Source of the DNA: Coniochaeta sp. PMI_546
Taxonomy: Eukaryota > Ascomycota > Sordariomycetes > Coniochaetales > Coniochaetaceae
Assembly: GCA_021432605.1 (NCBI GenBank)
Contig: MU271156.1
Span: 310,001-374,000, forward strand
Direction of reading: 5' to 3'
Length of the DNA: 64,000 nucleotides
Under the pieces are notes generated by a model. The model had not been told where the DNA came from and ran no database searches. It worked only from the letters and a program-made list of their open reading frames with translations. Within the stretch, counting starts at the first letter, position 1; the number at the start of each line of letters is the position of its first letter. A program made the translations under genes and the position numbers. Shown here piece after piece: positions 44,916 to 56,047 of this stretch.

Positions 44916-45835
44916 ATGATGGATTCTCTGTAAGTGTAACGAGTCCCACGGCCAATCCACCACTCCTAACAGATGTACACAGCGGTATAGGTGGTGAAAA
45001 TGACCAAAGTCACCTCGTTCCTCCGCCAGAATCTCGGAAACGTCCCTTACGAACTTATGGACGTCGCGCACAGCTCCTGCCCGACCGTGACTCGGAACCG
45101 CCACGCAAAAGGCGATCCCAAGGCGACAGCGTGTCAGTGGAGAACAACAGCAGCAATGACAAGTCTCGATTCGAACCAAGGCCACCATCGTCACCTCAAC
45201 TACCAAAGCTACCTTCCCAGCCCCAAGCGCCCGTCCCTGTGAAGCGAGGCTCGATTCTAGCATTCTTCAAACCCGTTCAACCTCTCACATCCAGCTCAGA
45301 ACCACAGTCGCACATATCGTCTGACACGACACGGGACGAAGTGGTTCTATCTTCACCGCCTTCCTCTCCGCCGGTACTTCCGAGACCCTCGAAGAAAAGG
45401 AGACGGCTCACGACACGAATAAACACCCTGGGCGACCTAAACGAGGGGGAAGGACAGAAAGTGGCGGAGTTGAATGAGCTGGGGACAGCGGACAAACGTG
45501 TGATGGACGAGGAAGAAGACGCGGATGGACCAAATACTACTGAGTTGCGACGCTCTACTGTATTGCACGAGCTAAATTCCAGCCTGCTCAACTCCGGTGT
45601 ACCGCCAAACGGGCACACAGCCGAGGGTGGCTTCAAAGTGAAGCACAATGCCAAGCGGCGCTCACGAAAGCCAACGGTCCAGACAACACTGAACTTGTCG
45701 ATGACCGATGAGCCCGGTTTTATGATATGCAAAGGGTGCGAAATGCTGTACAACCCATTAAATGAGAAGGACAGGAAGGACCACGCCAAACAACATGCGG
45801 CTAGCATGCGCAGGAAGGGAGAAGTGACTGTTTGA
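44916..45835 (+). CDS. Eco1/ESCO-type zinc-finger protein lacking the acetyltransferase domain
   Basis: 288-residue protein. Exon 1 is tiny (44916-44929, MMDSL start); the 53-base intron 44930-44982 has GTAAGT donor, CTCCTAAC branch site and ACACAG acceptor; exon 2 is 44983-45835. The N-terminus carries KRPLRTYGRR. Near residue 94 is a PCNA-interaction-like motif, GSILAFFKPV. The C-terminal zinc finger, CKGCEMLYNPLNEKD with HAKQH (C-x2-C-x14-H-x3-H, about residues 250-273), matches the zinc finger that precedes the GNAT domain of the cohesin acetyltransferase Eco1. Here the frame ends a dozen residues after the finger and only 93 bases separate it from a convergent HET gene, so no acetyltransferase is encoded. 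It could be a separate cohesion-linked family or a truncated duplicate. Confidence 0.78.
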
Positions 45836-45928
45836 CGACCAGGAACACGAGCATATCACGGGGACTTGTTGGGCTTCACATAGACAGACATTGTGCTTTT
45901 GGCTTATATTCGTGAATGATACCCCTTT

Positions 45929-47848
45929 TCAGGCTATCAGAAACTCCTGCTCCGTGAGCTTGCCGGCTTCACACATCTCCACCGCCTTACCATCCATGAA
46001 CCCATGAACATACGCCGCACAGACAACCACATATTCCTTTTCCTGGCCGTCTTCAGATGGAATCTCCCGCAGTATGACAGGGACCTTGCCGCCGTCCAGC
46101 ACAGTAACGAGGTCTCCCTCCCTTGCGCCCCTCCGAACCATCAGATACATCCCATCGTCAGAAAGACAAAACGTCCACTCGTCACGGTTCCTATTCCACA
46201 TCTGCCTCCCCGTACTATACTTCCACCAACTCTCCTCCAGCCGTTCCCGGTCTTCCTCTTTTGCCTCCTTCGGGTCCATAGGTCCGTCGTACCGCAGGTA
46301 AAAATCCCAATCCGGCCAATTCTCCTCGATCAGCTGATCACTCAACCGACGTATTGGATATGCACCGCAGTCCATGACCAGCGTTCTCCAAAAGGCCTCT
46401 AGCTTCCGACTGTCCTCGGGGGCATCAAGCAGCTCGGTACTAAAGTACAGCAGCATCCACCTCCGAGCGACATGCATGGACCAGGAGGAGTTGTTGTTCT
46501 CGTTGCTCATGTCGTCGTGGCACTCCTCATGCAAGACCCGGCCCAGCCTCCCTATGACGGCGCCTTTGGCTCTAATCTTCCACTTCCCGTCCTTCACCTG
46601 CACCTTCACCGGAACGTCGCACTTCGCTCGTCCAGCAGTAAAGATACTCCTCTGCGCAAACAACATCCTCGCGAACCCCGTCCGCGCGTCGCGGTTGGAG
46701 TACTCCTCGTCGGCAAAGTCCGGAACCCAGGACGCCAGCCCGGCAGTCTGTTTATCCTTCGCCCACGGGTTCTGGCATATGATATCCAGGTTGCCCAGCG
46801 AATTGATCAGACATACCGCCACCTCGGCAAAGACATCTCCGACACTCTTGCCGTAGTCGACCCGTATATCGTGCTGCTCCGTCACCAAACCCAACAACCC
46901 GAACACCCTATCCCTCGGGTCCGTCGAATGCACATTCTTGAACCTAGCCAACACGTCCAGCAGCGAAGCATGATACCCGCTCTCCTCGATCTCTCGCATG
47001 ATGATACGCTGGTGCTCAATAGCTATCACAGCCGTCATCACGCCCAGCGTGATGGGACTGCTGCTCCCGTGGCTCTGCGGCATGTGGAACGCGTCGGCGT
47101 AGGCCTTGTTGTCCAGAAACGCAGAGACTACGGACCAGTCTAGCTCCTCCCGGGCCCACACGAGCGTCACCTCCGACGCGCAGCTGAGCTCCTGCATGAC
47201 CCATACGCGAGACCAGATCTTGGGCCGCCCGAAGATGGCACGCAGGGAGTCGACCTGCCGATATTGCAGTTCGTGGTGCTCCTCGCCTCTCACCATGCGG
47301 TCCAGGCCCGGGTTACCCTCCAACGAGGCGTCGTCTAGATCTCGCAGGCGCATATGCTTCATGAGTTCTATGCCGGCCCGGACGTGGTCTACGTACTTGA
47401 TCTGCGGAGCGTCTTTGTCGCTCAGGTATGAGGGGGCGAATTCCTTGCTGTCGCTCAGGGGACCGAGCCAGGCTACATCACGCGTGCAGTGCTGGTAAAC
47501 ATCTCTCATGAGACTGACCTGGTGGCTGCGCTCGGCGATGTCGTCTTGGTTGATGCACAAGGCGTCGACCCAGAGAATGCGAGGGTCAGAGGGGAGGCGG
47601 AGGTGGCGCAACGCCAGCTCGAGGTTTGCGGTAATGGATACGGGGTGGGAGTTGAGAGTGATGAGCCGCAGGTCGGATTTGTCGCCCCAGAAGTAGGTGA
47701 GAGCTTCGTAGGGCTGGACGGAGTCGATGTAGCTGTAGAGGAGGGTGCATTCGATGGAGGAGTTGAAGCCGCCATCAGACTCTGGGAGGACTTTAAGAAG
47801 CCGGATTTCATGGCGGTGGGCATCTAGAGGGCGGTAGATCGAGGACAT
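45929..47848 (-). CDS. HET-domain heterokaryon incompatibility protein
   Basis: 639-residue single-exon protein with a HET domain, the death-inducing module of many fungal vegetative incompatibility genes. The three HET blocks are visible: YEALTYFWGD (residues 47-56), ILWVDALCINQDDIAERSHQ followed by VSLMRDVYQHCTRDVAWLG, and DPRDRVFGLLGLV further on. N-terminal RHEIRLLKVLPE is the usual lead-in. The C-terminal third has a typical unclassified region with CDVPVKVQVKDGKW; no WD40, NACHT or ankyrin repeats. The ATG 24 codons upstream (47918-47920) is also possible, but the extra residues look like leader. It converges on the Eco1-type zinc-finger gene with only 93 bases between stops. Specific incompatibility partner unknown. 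Confidence 0.92.
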   Translation of the reverse strand: MSSIYRPLDAHRHEIRLLKVLPESDGGFNSSIECTLLYSYIDSVQPYEALTYFWGDKSDLRLITLNSHPVSITANLELALRHLRLPSDPRILWVDALCINQDDIAERSHQVSLMRDVYQHCTRDVAWLGPLSDSKEFAPSYLSDKDAPQIKYVDHVRAGIELMKHMRLRDLDDASLEGNPGLDRMVRGEEHHELQYRQVDSLRAIFGRPKIWSRVWVMQELSCASEVTLVWAREELDWSVVSAFLDNKAYADAFHMPQSHGSSSPITLGVMTAVIAIEHQRIIMREIEESGYHASLLDVLARFKNVHSTDPRDRVFGLLGLVTEQHDIRVDYGKSVGDVFAEVAVCLINSLGNLDIICQNPWAKDKQTAGLASWVPDFADEEYSNRDARTGFARMLFAQRSIFTAGRAKCDVPVKVQVKDGKWKIRAKGAVIGRLGRVLHEECHDDMSNENNNSSWSMHVARRWMLLYFSTELLDAPEDSRKLEAFWRTLVMDCGAYPIRRLSDQLIEENWPDWDFYLRYDGPMDPKEAKEEDRERLEESWWKYSTGRQMWNRNRDEWTFCLSDDGMYLMVRRGAREGDLVTVLDGGKVPVILREIPSEDGQEKEYVVVCAAYVHGFMDGKAVEMCEAGKLTEQEFLIA

Positions 47849-48688
47849 GCTGGAGGATAGATGTCGCAGTTGGCTCGTCCAGAGACGGATAGATATTATC
47901 CTTATCGAGAGCTTAAACATCGTTCACATCGAGAACTATATGTGATTCGAGGATGATCATGGTATGCTTATGCTTGGCGTGCGAACTAGGCATCAACTTG
48001 TGGTGCTGCACTGCCTCGATCCTCCTCAATGCATCGCTACCTTACTTCTTCCCTATGATGTATCACTGTCGTAGAAATCTGCAAACATAGGACGGCATGC
48101 AGCATGATCAATGCCATCGTCAATGCGGCGCCTCGCAAGGTGTTCTATCTACGAGTGTGACATTATCGAGGTCAGACGCTTGAATCGGTGATGCCAAGCC
48201 GGGGCTCGACGGCTCGCTGTCACGACTGCCGTTGCACCGGCGGCGATGCCAAGAGACACAATCGGATCCGACCTACCCGTCGCCGCACTCGGTCCACTTC
48301 CGATCGCGGGGCGACTTGCCCTGTGTGAGTGACTTTGCAGGTTTTATTGGTTGCTTATTACACGATCTTGTTACTAAGTGCCGGATGCGAACCTGTTTCA
48401 AGCGTGCACGACCCTGGAATTTGCGGGTGAACGTGTACAGTAAGCGTCCATTGGCCGGCATGACGTCGTTGGTCTAGTATCATGCCATCATGTGCCGCTG
48501 CTTTCATCCACAACTGGACAGATGCACATACGATAAAAGGCATTGGCACCCCGTATCTGCACGATGATGGCCTTCAACTTACTACAATACGAGTCTTCAA
48601 AATAGCCGTGAAGACATATTTACTCTGGTTCTCCGAATTCTCACCTACTCAAACCACTTGAAGAGGACTCAATTGGAACACAGCCAAG
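47849..48688. other. Divergent promoter region HET / PSD-like gene
   Basis: About 840 bases between divergent starts. No conserved element identified. Confidence 0.5.
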
Positions 48689-50149
48689 ATGGTCTGGCAG
48701 CACGGAGACGAACACCACATCCCTGAGGAGCACAGGCGTGACAAGTGAGTCCTCTGAGTCGTCTCGACCCCTCGCAGTATAAAGCTAACAGTGACATAGA
48801 CCCGGTGCATACCTACCGGCTGACAACCGCGTGCACCGCCAATGGCTCCAGAACCAGGTCGACCACGTCGACAACAACCCGGGCAAGAAGCTGATCCCGG
48901 TCCTGCAAGAGTTTAAGGACCTGATCGAGGGCAACTCGCGCATCTACATGTACTTCCGCGAGATGTGGGACGAGATCCCGCGCCGCCCGCCTTACAACAG
49001 GGACCCCACCGGCAAGAGTCAGATCCGCGACTACCACCACATGCTGGACGTGCTCAACCATGTTTTTACCAGGGCGCCCGAGTGGACAGATGCCGCTGAG
49101 GCGGCTGGCATGGTCGGCGTGCCCATGTGTGCCATCTTTGACTACGCCATGGGCACGCCGAGCGGACATGCGGCCTTTTTAGACCCGGATGTGAACAAGA
49201 TGCTCAAGAAAGTGCTAAATGAGTGGGGAAAGTTCCTCAAGGTAAGTGCAACAGTGTAACAGGCATGCATATCGTGAACTTGGTTTACTCACAAGTCTCA
49301 CAGTCACCTGAGTCGGCCGAAGTCCTCAACAACCGCAGGTCCGGCTGGTTCGGCGAGGTCGGCTACAAGGACCTCATGGCCGTGGCCAACGCGCCCCGGC
49401 AGACGAACTTCAAGTTCGAGGACATGTACGTCTGCGACCCGAGCAAGGAGCGCTACGGCTTCAAGTCCTGGGACGACTTCTTCACCCGCAAGCTCCGCCC
49501 CGAGGCCCGGCCCGTGGCGTCCCCGGACGACGACAACGTGATCGCCAACGCCTGCGAGTCCAAGGTCTACAACATCGCGCACAACGTGCACCTCCGCTCC
49601 AAGTTCTGGATCAAGTCCCAGCCCTACTCGCCCCTCGACATGCTGGCGAACGACCCGCTGGCGCAGCACTTCGCCGGCGGCACCATCTACCAGGCCTTCC
49701 TCTCGGCCCTGTCCTACCACCGCTGGCACGCTCCCGTTTCGGGAACCATCAAGCGTGCCTTCGTGCAGGACGGGACGTACTTCAGCGAGCCGCTGGTCGA
49801 GGCCACCGACGCCGCGGGCAAGGAGGACATGGACCGCCGGGGCATCAGCGTGGCGCAGGGATACCTGACCTCGCTGGCGACGCGGGCCGTCATCTTCTTC
49901 GAGGCAGATAACCCCGCCATCGGACTCATGGCGTTTGTGGGTGTCGGTATGGACGAGGTCAGCACGTGCGAGATCACGGTGAAGGAGGGGCAGCACGTCA
50001 AGAAGGGGGATGAGATCGGCATGTTCCATTTCGGTGGCTCGAGCCACTGCTTGTTGTTCAGGAAGGGCGTGAAGGTGGAGGGTTTCCCCGAGGTTGGGAG
50101 GAAGGAGAATGTCCCTGTTCGTGGCCAGGTTGCCGTCGTGAGGCCCTAG
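48689..50149 (+). CDS. Phosphatidylserine decarboxylase-like / PsiD-like decarboxylase
   Basis: 447-residue putative pyruvoyl-dependent decarboxylase. Exons 48689-48744, 48800-49241, 49304-50149; introns have GTGAGT/CATAG and GTAAGT/CACAG. An N-terminal PsiD-like domain (IRDYHHMLDVLNHVFTRAPE, FDYAMGTPSGHAAFLDP) precedes the PSD catalytic domain with YGFKSWDDFFTRKLRP and LSALSYHRWHAPVSG. The self-cleavage site where PSD enzymes have LGST reads GGSS in MFHFGGSSHCLLF, so the second-last Ser could form the pyruvoyl group. This family lacks the mitochondrial or C2-domain signals of lipid-making Psd1/Psd2, and its characterised member, PsiD of Psilocybe, decarboxylates tryptophan. Substrate here, amino acid or phospholipid, cannot be decided. 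It sits between two HET genes. Confidence 0.88.
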
Positions 50150-50627
50150 GTTTTTGAGGGTACAGTAGATCGACACTCTCGGATGGGACCACGTCTTCGT
50201 TCACATCTATTTAGGTTGCTTATGTGTGTGTCAACCGTCTGAATTGAAACAGTGGACGATATCATGAAAATACGGTGGAATTGCCGACAGAAAGATGTGC
50301 AGATCTCGAGCGAGAGTGTTAGTGTATGTGTCGAATGTATTGAGTTAATGTGGATGCTGAAGACTGGACGTCTTGATTCAGGTATAAATATTTTGAGGGG
50401 CTGCCTACAGCAAAGCCTCGCGTGAGCAAACAAGGAAGGAGGTTATCGCTGCGTATGGCGGGGCAAAAATGTTGTCCAAGGAATGTCTTTTGCTTGGCGG
50501 CACCGCTGTGTGATTCAGTTCCGGCCTGCCACTTGCTCTGACGGAATACTTGTCTTTCTAAAATCCAGCCTCAGCTTGCAGCCTGGAATAAAATTGCTGA
50601 GCTGAGAGATGAGGCCATGAAGACGCC
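50150..50627. other. Intergenic stretch
   Basis: 478 bases between the PSD-like stop and the second HET gene on the same strand. No element recognised. Confidence 0.5.
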
Positions 50628-52725
50628 ATGCCTTACTGCAATATCTGCATGTCCCTCACGATCGACGTGCTAGACGATAATGATGTCCCATTCCACGCAT
50701 CCCTGGGAGCCTTGAAGTTAAGCGCCGAACGGGGTTGCAAGCTCTGCCTTCTCTTCTGGACCCGCATCCTTGAAGACTGGAGCCCCAAGACCGTTAGCTC
50801 ATGCCTGAGAGGTGACAATCCAAATGGCACAGGCGGTCATTGGGAGGCCTCTATCTGGCTGCGGGGTGAATTCAGTCGTGGCAGCACTCTCATGGGCCGA
50901 ACTGGAAGCGAGACAGGAGCCAGCATCTGGGTCAGCTGTGGGAAGATGCCGTCGGTTCATGGCGAGCCTGGCTCAAACGGGGGTCTGGGTCTGGGTCTCG
51001 AGGCACGCCTCGCTGTTTTTGCGTTAGACACAACCTCAATTACATCAACCTTGCTGTACCCATCGCTGACGAGGCTAGAAAACCAGCGCACCGGGTACAC
51101 TGGCAGCGTCGCGTTTCAGGGAGCGACTGATCACGGCAGACTGGTATCCCGAACTCTACGTTGCCCAAGCCTGCGCATGGCTCAAAAAATGCCGCGCTTC
51201 ACACAAGCTTTGCGTGGCTGCAGCGGCGGATGAGATGCCGACCAGGGTCATCGATGTCGGTGAACCACAAGAAGGTAGGTCGCCGCGGCTCATCATTACA
51301 CGTGGCCTACGTGAGAAGTATCTCGCTCTATCATACTGCTGGGGTCCTTCACCAGGTATATTCACGCTTGACGAGCACACAATAGCGGGTATGCTAAAAG
51401 CGATCAACGAAAGCGATTTGGCAAGAACTCATCGAGAGGCACTTGGGCTTGCGCGCTCCCTCGGAATCCGTTTCGTGTGGATAGATGCGCTGTGCATCAT
51501 CCAAGGCAATGCTGCCGACTGGGAATATGAGTCCAAGCACATGGCACGAGTCTACGGCAATGCCGAGTTGACTGTAATCGCTGGGAGGGCATCCGATGCC
51601 CGGGACGGCTTCATCATCAATGACCTCCGGAGCGCGGCCGATCCTTGTGCAATACCCGTAGGCGCATCGTTGCCTCAAGCCTGCGTTTTCGCCGGCCTGC
51701 CGAGGTCACAACAGTTCGGCCCAGTTGACACACGTGGCTGGTGCTTCCAGGAGAAGCTCCTGAGCCGACGGGCCCTCGTTCTTGGTAAAGAGCAGCTCAT
51801 CTTCCAGTGCCGGACGGGTAGTGATTCCGAGGATGGATATCGCACTTCCCGAGGTGGTTTGCCTTCTTTCTTACAACCAGCTTTATTCTCATCTGTCGGC
51901 GACCAAGCACGGCAGCGGGAGATGACACTGAAAAGGTGGTACGAGTTCTTGCAACAGTTCACGATGCGCGAGCTTTCCAACCCTCATGACATTTTCGCTG
52001 CAATAGCCTCTATCGCGGAGCTGGCTCAAAGAGTTCTTGGCTCACGATACTTGGCTGGCGTCTGGGAAGATGACATTGTCCGGGGCTTGCTCTGGAAACC
52101 GAGAAATCACGTCCAACTCACGTTCGGACCTATCAAGCGACCGTCCACTACCAGGTTGGCCCCATTGCCTGTTATTCAAGCCCCGTCCTGGTCCTGGGCT
52201 GCGGTTGAAGGACCAGTTCTGCAAAACTATAACGAAAGGAAATCTTCCAAGTATCAGGACCACAGCTTCGTCAAGGTCAGGCCAAAGTTCCGGGATCCCG
52301 ACCGATGGTCAGCAGATGCAGAGTGCGACGTCGGGACTCTGCATATGCCTTCTTGTGAACTGCAACTCATGGGTCGACTGGCAAAAGCTGCCGTCTCTTC
52401 TAGACCTGTCGCCGAGTACCTCACAACATCAAAGCCCTGGAAACTGTACTCTAAAGCGAAGATGCGCCAACACGGATTGCTGCTAGTACAGCGGGATGCA
52501 TCGGATGAATCAATATGCACTGATTTGGAAAAAGTTGTGGCGATAGGCTTGTTTGATTTTGTAGATAATGACTGTGATGACATATGGTGTTTACTGCTGG
52601 TCCCAAACGAGGGCTTATTGCTTAGCAAGGGCCAGAACGGCGGCTTCCGTCGCAAGGGCTGGTTCATACTAGAAAAACCAGAGTGGTTTGAAGGACGTGA
52701 GGAAGTCGAGATCCATCTACATTAG
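50628..52725 (+). CDS. HET-domain protein with N-terminal Cys-rich region
   Basis: About 677 residues. The N-terminal frame (MPYCNICMSL ... GCKLCLLFW) has a C-x2-C and C-x2-C pair usual before HET domains. The downstream frame opens after about 51073 and holds WYPELYVAQACAWLKKC, then the HET blocks YLALSYCWGP, IRFVWIDALCIIQG and RGWCFQEKLLSRRALVLG. The two frames are joined best by an intron at 51056-51119 (GTACCC donor, TTTCAG acceptor), which is phase-compatible and yields TSTLLERLITADWYPE; the donor is weak, so a frame disruption is a less likely alternative. The C-terminal part PSWSWAAVEGPV is also typical of this HET subfamily. Same strand as the PSD-like gene, 478 bases away. Confidence 0.85.
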
Positions 52726-54861
52726 CACCAGTATGTTCTCCAGAAGGCGAGAAGTCAGCCAGTGCCGGGAAGATAGAAGGCAGGGCAATTGTCACAGACA
52801 ACTCCGCGCAGTGTACTCTCAGTATGATTAATTATCTTCTGGTTGTATTCAAGTTAGGAGGGAATGCTGATGCTTTGATAGTTTTCACGACCTTAAGTCC
52901 GAGGACACGTCGCAATGGCACGCCTAGCAGAGTATCTGGGGTGAAACACAGTGGTATGAATGATACTTCTATTCCTGGTTGATTGATGTGGAAGTGCAGT
53001 ATCAACGGAGGAGCTGAGGTGGCAGTTTGTAAGTCTTTATAAGCCTATACTGCAGATAAGATCTACCATGTTCATAGAATCTGGTCTACCGCAAAAGTCC
53101 ATTCATAGCGTTAGGCGCTTTGAGCTTCGATACAAAGTATCAAGTCTCAAGATTATGAACAGTCTGCTATGTCTTAGGTCTAGATGCTGTACCCGTATTA
53201 TTGCAACTTCAGATAGGTACTCACTAGAAATAGCTAAGAACAGCACAATGACGACTGCTAAGCTGTGGATCCATGGAGCTCTGCACATCGGGAAGACCAC
53301 TATTCTAGACAAAAATGGGAGCAACGACAGACGCGGCCAAGGAGCCAAAAGCGGGTTTCCTGCCCGGCTCGGGGAGACAGATGTCCCGAGCTGGACTCCA
53401 AACCCGATGTCCATGGTCGATCAGATTTGCCGTTGGAACCTCTGGAGGACCAAGCCAAATATCTTGAAGCAAACCAACAGCCACAGGTAGCCTCCAGGCT
53501 GTGCCGGCATGGGAGTATTCACAAAGTGGGCAGTCCGACATGTCCTCATGACCGATGCCTTCGCTATGATGCGAGACGACAGGACGTGGATTGGCTGCAT
53601 CGAGGACACGCTACTGTCGTTCCTACTGCACTAACAAGAGAGCATCATCGATTCACTTGATGCGCCTTACCTCAGCAGCCACAACCCGAGCAGAGTCGCA
53701 ATGTGGCCGGGCAGCGCATCGCTTCGCGGTCAAAATAAGCTGGCCCTGCCATCTTTAAGCTTATTTTTGAACATGGGTTGAAGCCCTAACAAACAGTGGT
53801 TAAATGGCAGTGCCAAGACCATGGAACGAATATCGAGCTTCGAACACGAACATTGATCCAAACCAATAGTTGAGATACTCCTGCATCGATGAGTTCCCGT
53901 TGGCGACAGGCCTTTGCACGTGGAGAAAAATAGAATACAGCTAGGAATTGATGTCTCCTGAGCGAAAAATCTCCAAATGCCATCTTCAGCACCTAACTGT
54001 ATGAAGCTGAGCAAGCACCACACCCCCATTTCGGCCAGATTAGAGACCGATCCGCGCAAACCTGCGAGTCTGCTTTCTTTGTACCAGGTTCTCTTCTTCT
54101 TTTCTTGATTGGTCTGAACCAGTATATTGGTATTGGCGGCCGCATCTCTTCGTCCACTTTACGATTGCCGAGGTGGGTGCCCTCCGCTTGCAAGACTCCG
54201 ACCACCGTCGTAATGAACCGACAAAACAAAACTTGATCCAAGATAGCTGCCAAAAACCGGCCATGGTCCCGCTCCGTCCCCAGAATTCCGCGGTCTCCGC
54301 ATAGCTGGTCGGCCGAAACTTCCCTATTTCGGAAGTGGCCCCCGGCGGGCGTGTGGTGGTGCCTCGGCATGTCGTCTTGGCTCCGTAATAGTTAGCGCAA
54401 TCACCACGGTCGCAACTGCGTTCTACGCCGCGGCATTGGGAGGAGCGGGAATGATTAGCAACTGGGAGCGATTTGTCAGACACTCGGGTCTACGCAATCG
54501 AGCACGATGGCCGTACCTCTAATGCAAACAGAAAAGGAAAGACGGCCGGACAGGAGTTTCAGCTTGAAATAGGTATATAGCAAGTAGCAATCAACACGAT
54601 CACTCCACACCAACTGTGATCCACATCGCCAGGAGTCACTTACTCACGTTCACCCTCGAACGGATTTCTACCTGCGTGATATAAACCAACCCTTACTACC
54701 AGTATTCTTCTACATTCTTCCCCTCTCTGTCAAACCTCACACAACACGTTCTGAGTTCACTACGCTTCAAACCCCGGAATAACATACCCGGAGACTCAAT
54801 CCAGAACATCATTCACCTAGACTCTACACTTTACAGTCCGTCACCAACAGAAACCACCATA
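52726..54861. other. Intergenic stretch (2.1 kb)
   Basis: No gene recognised. Frames of 60-150 codons on both strands have no domain signature. The right end (about 54600-54860) is pyrimidine-rich promoter of the reductase gene. Confidence 0.45.
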
Positions 54862-56047
54862 ATGTCAACCCGCCAAAATCTCTCAATCCACCTGGCCGAA
54901 AGGCCCAACCCGTACATCGTCCCGGGCCAGACCTTCACCCAGCGCACCGCACCGGCACCGACCGCCTCAGACCTGAAACCCGACCAAGTCCTGGTGGAGA
55001 ACCTGTACCTGTCGCTCGACCCCGCCATGCGCGGCTGGCTCAACGACGCGCGCTCGTACGTGCCGCCCGTGCAGATCGGCGAGGTCATGCGCGGCGGCAC
55101 CGTCGCCCGCGTCCTCGCCTCCACCTCGTCCAACTTCAAGGAGGGCGACCTGGTCACCACCTTCGGCAACGTCTGGACCGAGGTGCTCATCCTGCCCGCG
55201 CAGCAGGCCACGCTCGTCCAGCTCCCGCCCAACGCAAAGATCACGGATGCGATGGGTGTGCTGGGCATGACGGGCCTGACGGCGTACTTTGGCATGACCG
55301 AGATCGGCCAGCCCAAGAAGGGCGAGACGGTGGTTGTCTCTGGTGCGGCTGGCGCGACCGGCAGTGTGGCAGGCCAGATTGCCAAGATTGCGGGCGCGAG
55401 GGTGGTGGGTATCGCGGGTCAGGACGAGAAGGTCAAGTGGTTGAAGGAGGAGCTGGGTTTCGATGTTGCGCTGAACTATAACGATCCCGACTTCAAGGCC
55501 AAGTTCAAGGAGGCTACCCCTGACTTTGTCGATGTTTACTGGGACAATGTTGGAGGAGAGCAGCTTGATCTGGCCTTGGGACGGGCGAACAAGTTTGCGA
55601 GGTTCGTCGAGTGCGGTATGATCAGCTCGTATAACTCGAAAGAAGTTGAGGGACCAAAGGTATGTGTTTTGCTTTTGCGAGGTGAGAAGTTCAGTGCGAT
55701 TGCTGACCACTGTACGTACATAGAATATCCGTAACGTCGTTGCTCAGCGCGTCAGGATGCAGGGCTTCATCGTCTTTGACTATGTTGAGAAGTATGCTGC
55801 TGGAAAGAAGCAACTTGCCGAGTGGCTTAGCGAGGGCAAGCTCCGGAGGAAGGAGACCATCATCAAGGGCGGGCTGAAGGCCGCAGAGGAGGGCCTGCTT
55901 CAGCTCTTCAAGGGTCAAAACATAGGTAAGTTGCCCGCTTCCCCAATACGTAACGATAGGCTATTCGTGAACTTTGACTGAGGCTGACTCCACGCAGGTA
56001 AAATGTTGGTTGAGATCAAGAACCCGGATGAGGGCGCGAAGCTCTGA
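54862..56047 (+). CDS. NADP-dependent LTB4DH/prostaglandin-reductase-like oxidoreductase
   Basis: 349-residue zinc-independent medium-chain reductase of the leukotriene B4 dehydrogenase class, which reduces alpha,beta-enones or alkenals with NADPH in the cytosol. Exons 54862-55659, 55724-55925, 55998-56047; both introns have CTGAC branch sites. Motifs: ENLYLSLDPAMRGWL near residue 47, LGMTGLTAYFGMTEIG, and the nucleotide-binding SGAAGATGSVAGQIAKI followed by GARVVGIAGQDEK. RMQGFIVFDY and the C-terminal EGLLQLFKGQNIGKMLVEI are family hallmarks. No structural or catalytic zinc Cys cluster. GC-rich third positions suggest high expression. Specific substrate not inferable. Confidence 0.92.

Noticed and set aside
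49304-50176. 290-codon minus-strand frame
   Set aside because: Antisense shadow of the PSD-like exon, with the His/Val/Leu/Arg-rich look of reversed GC-biased codons.
51056-51119. Frameshift breaking the second HET gene
   Set aside because: A phase-compatible intron explains the frame change and gives a sensible HET lead-in, so I kept it as intact, with the weak donor noted.
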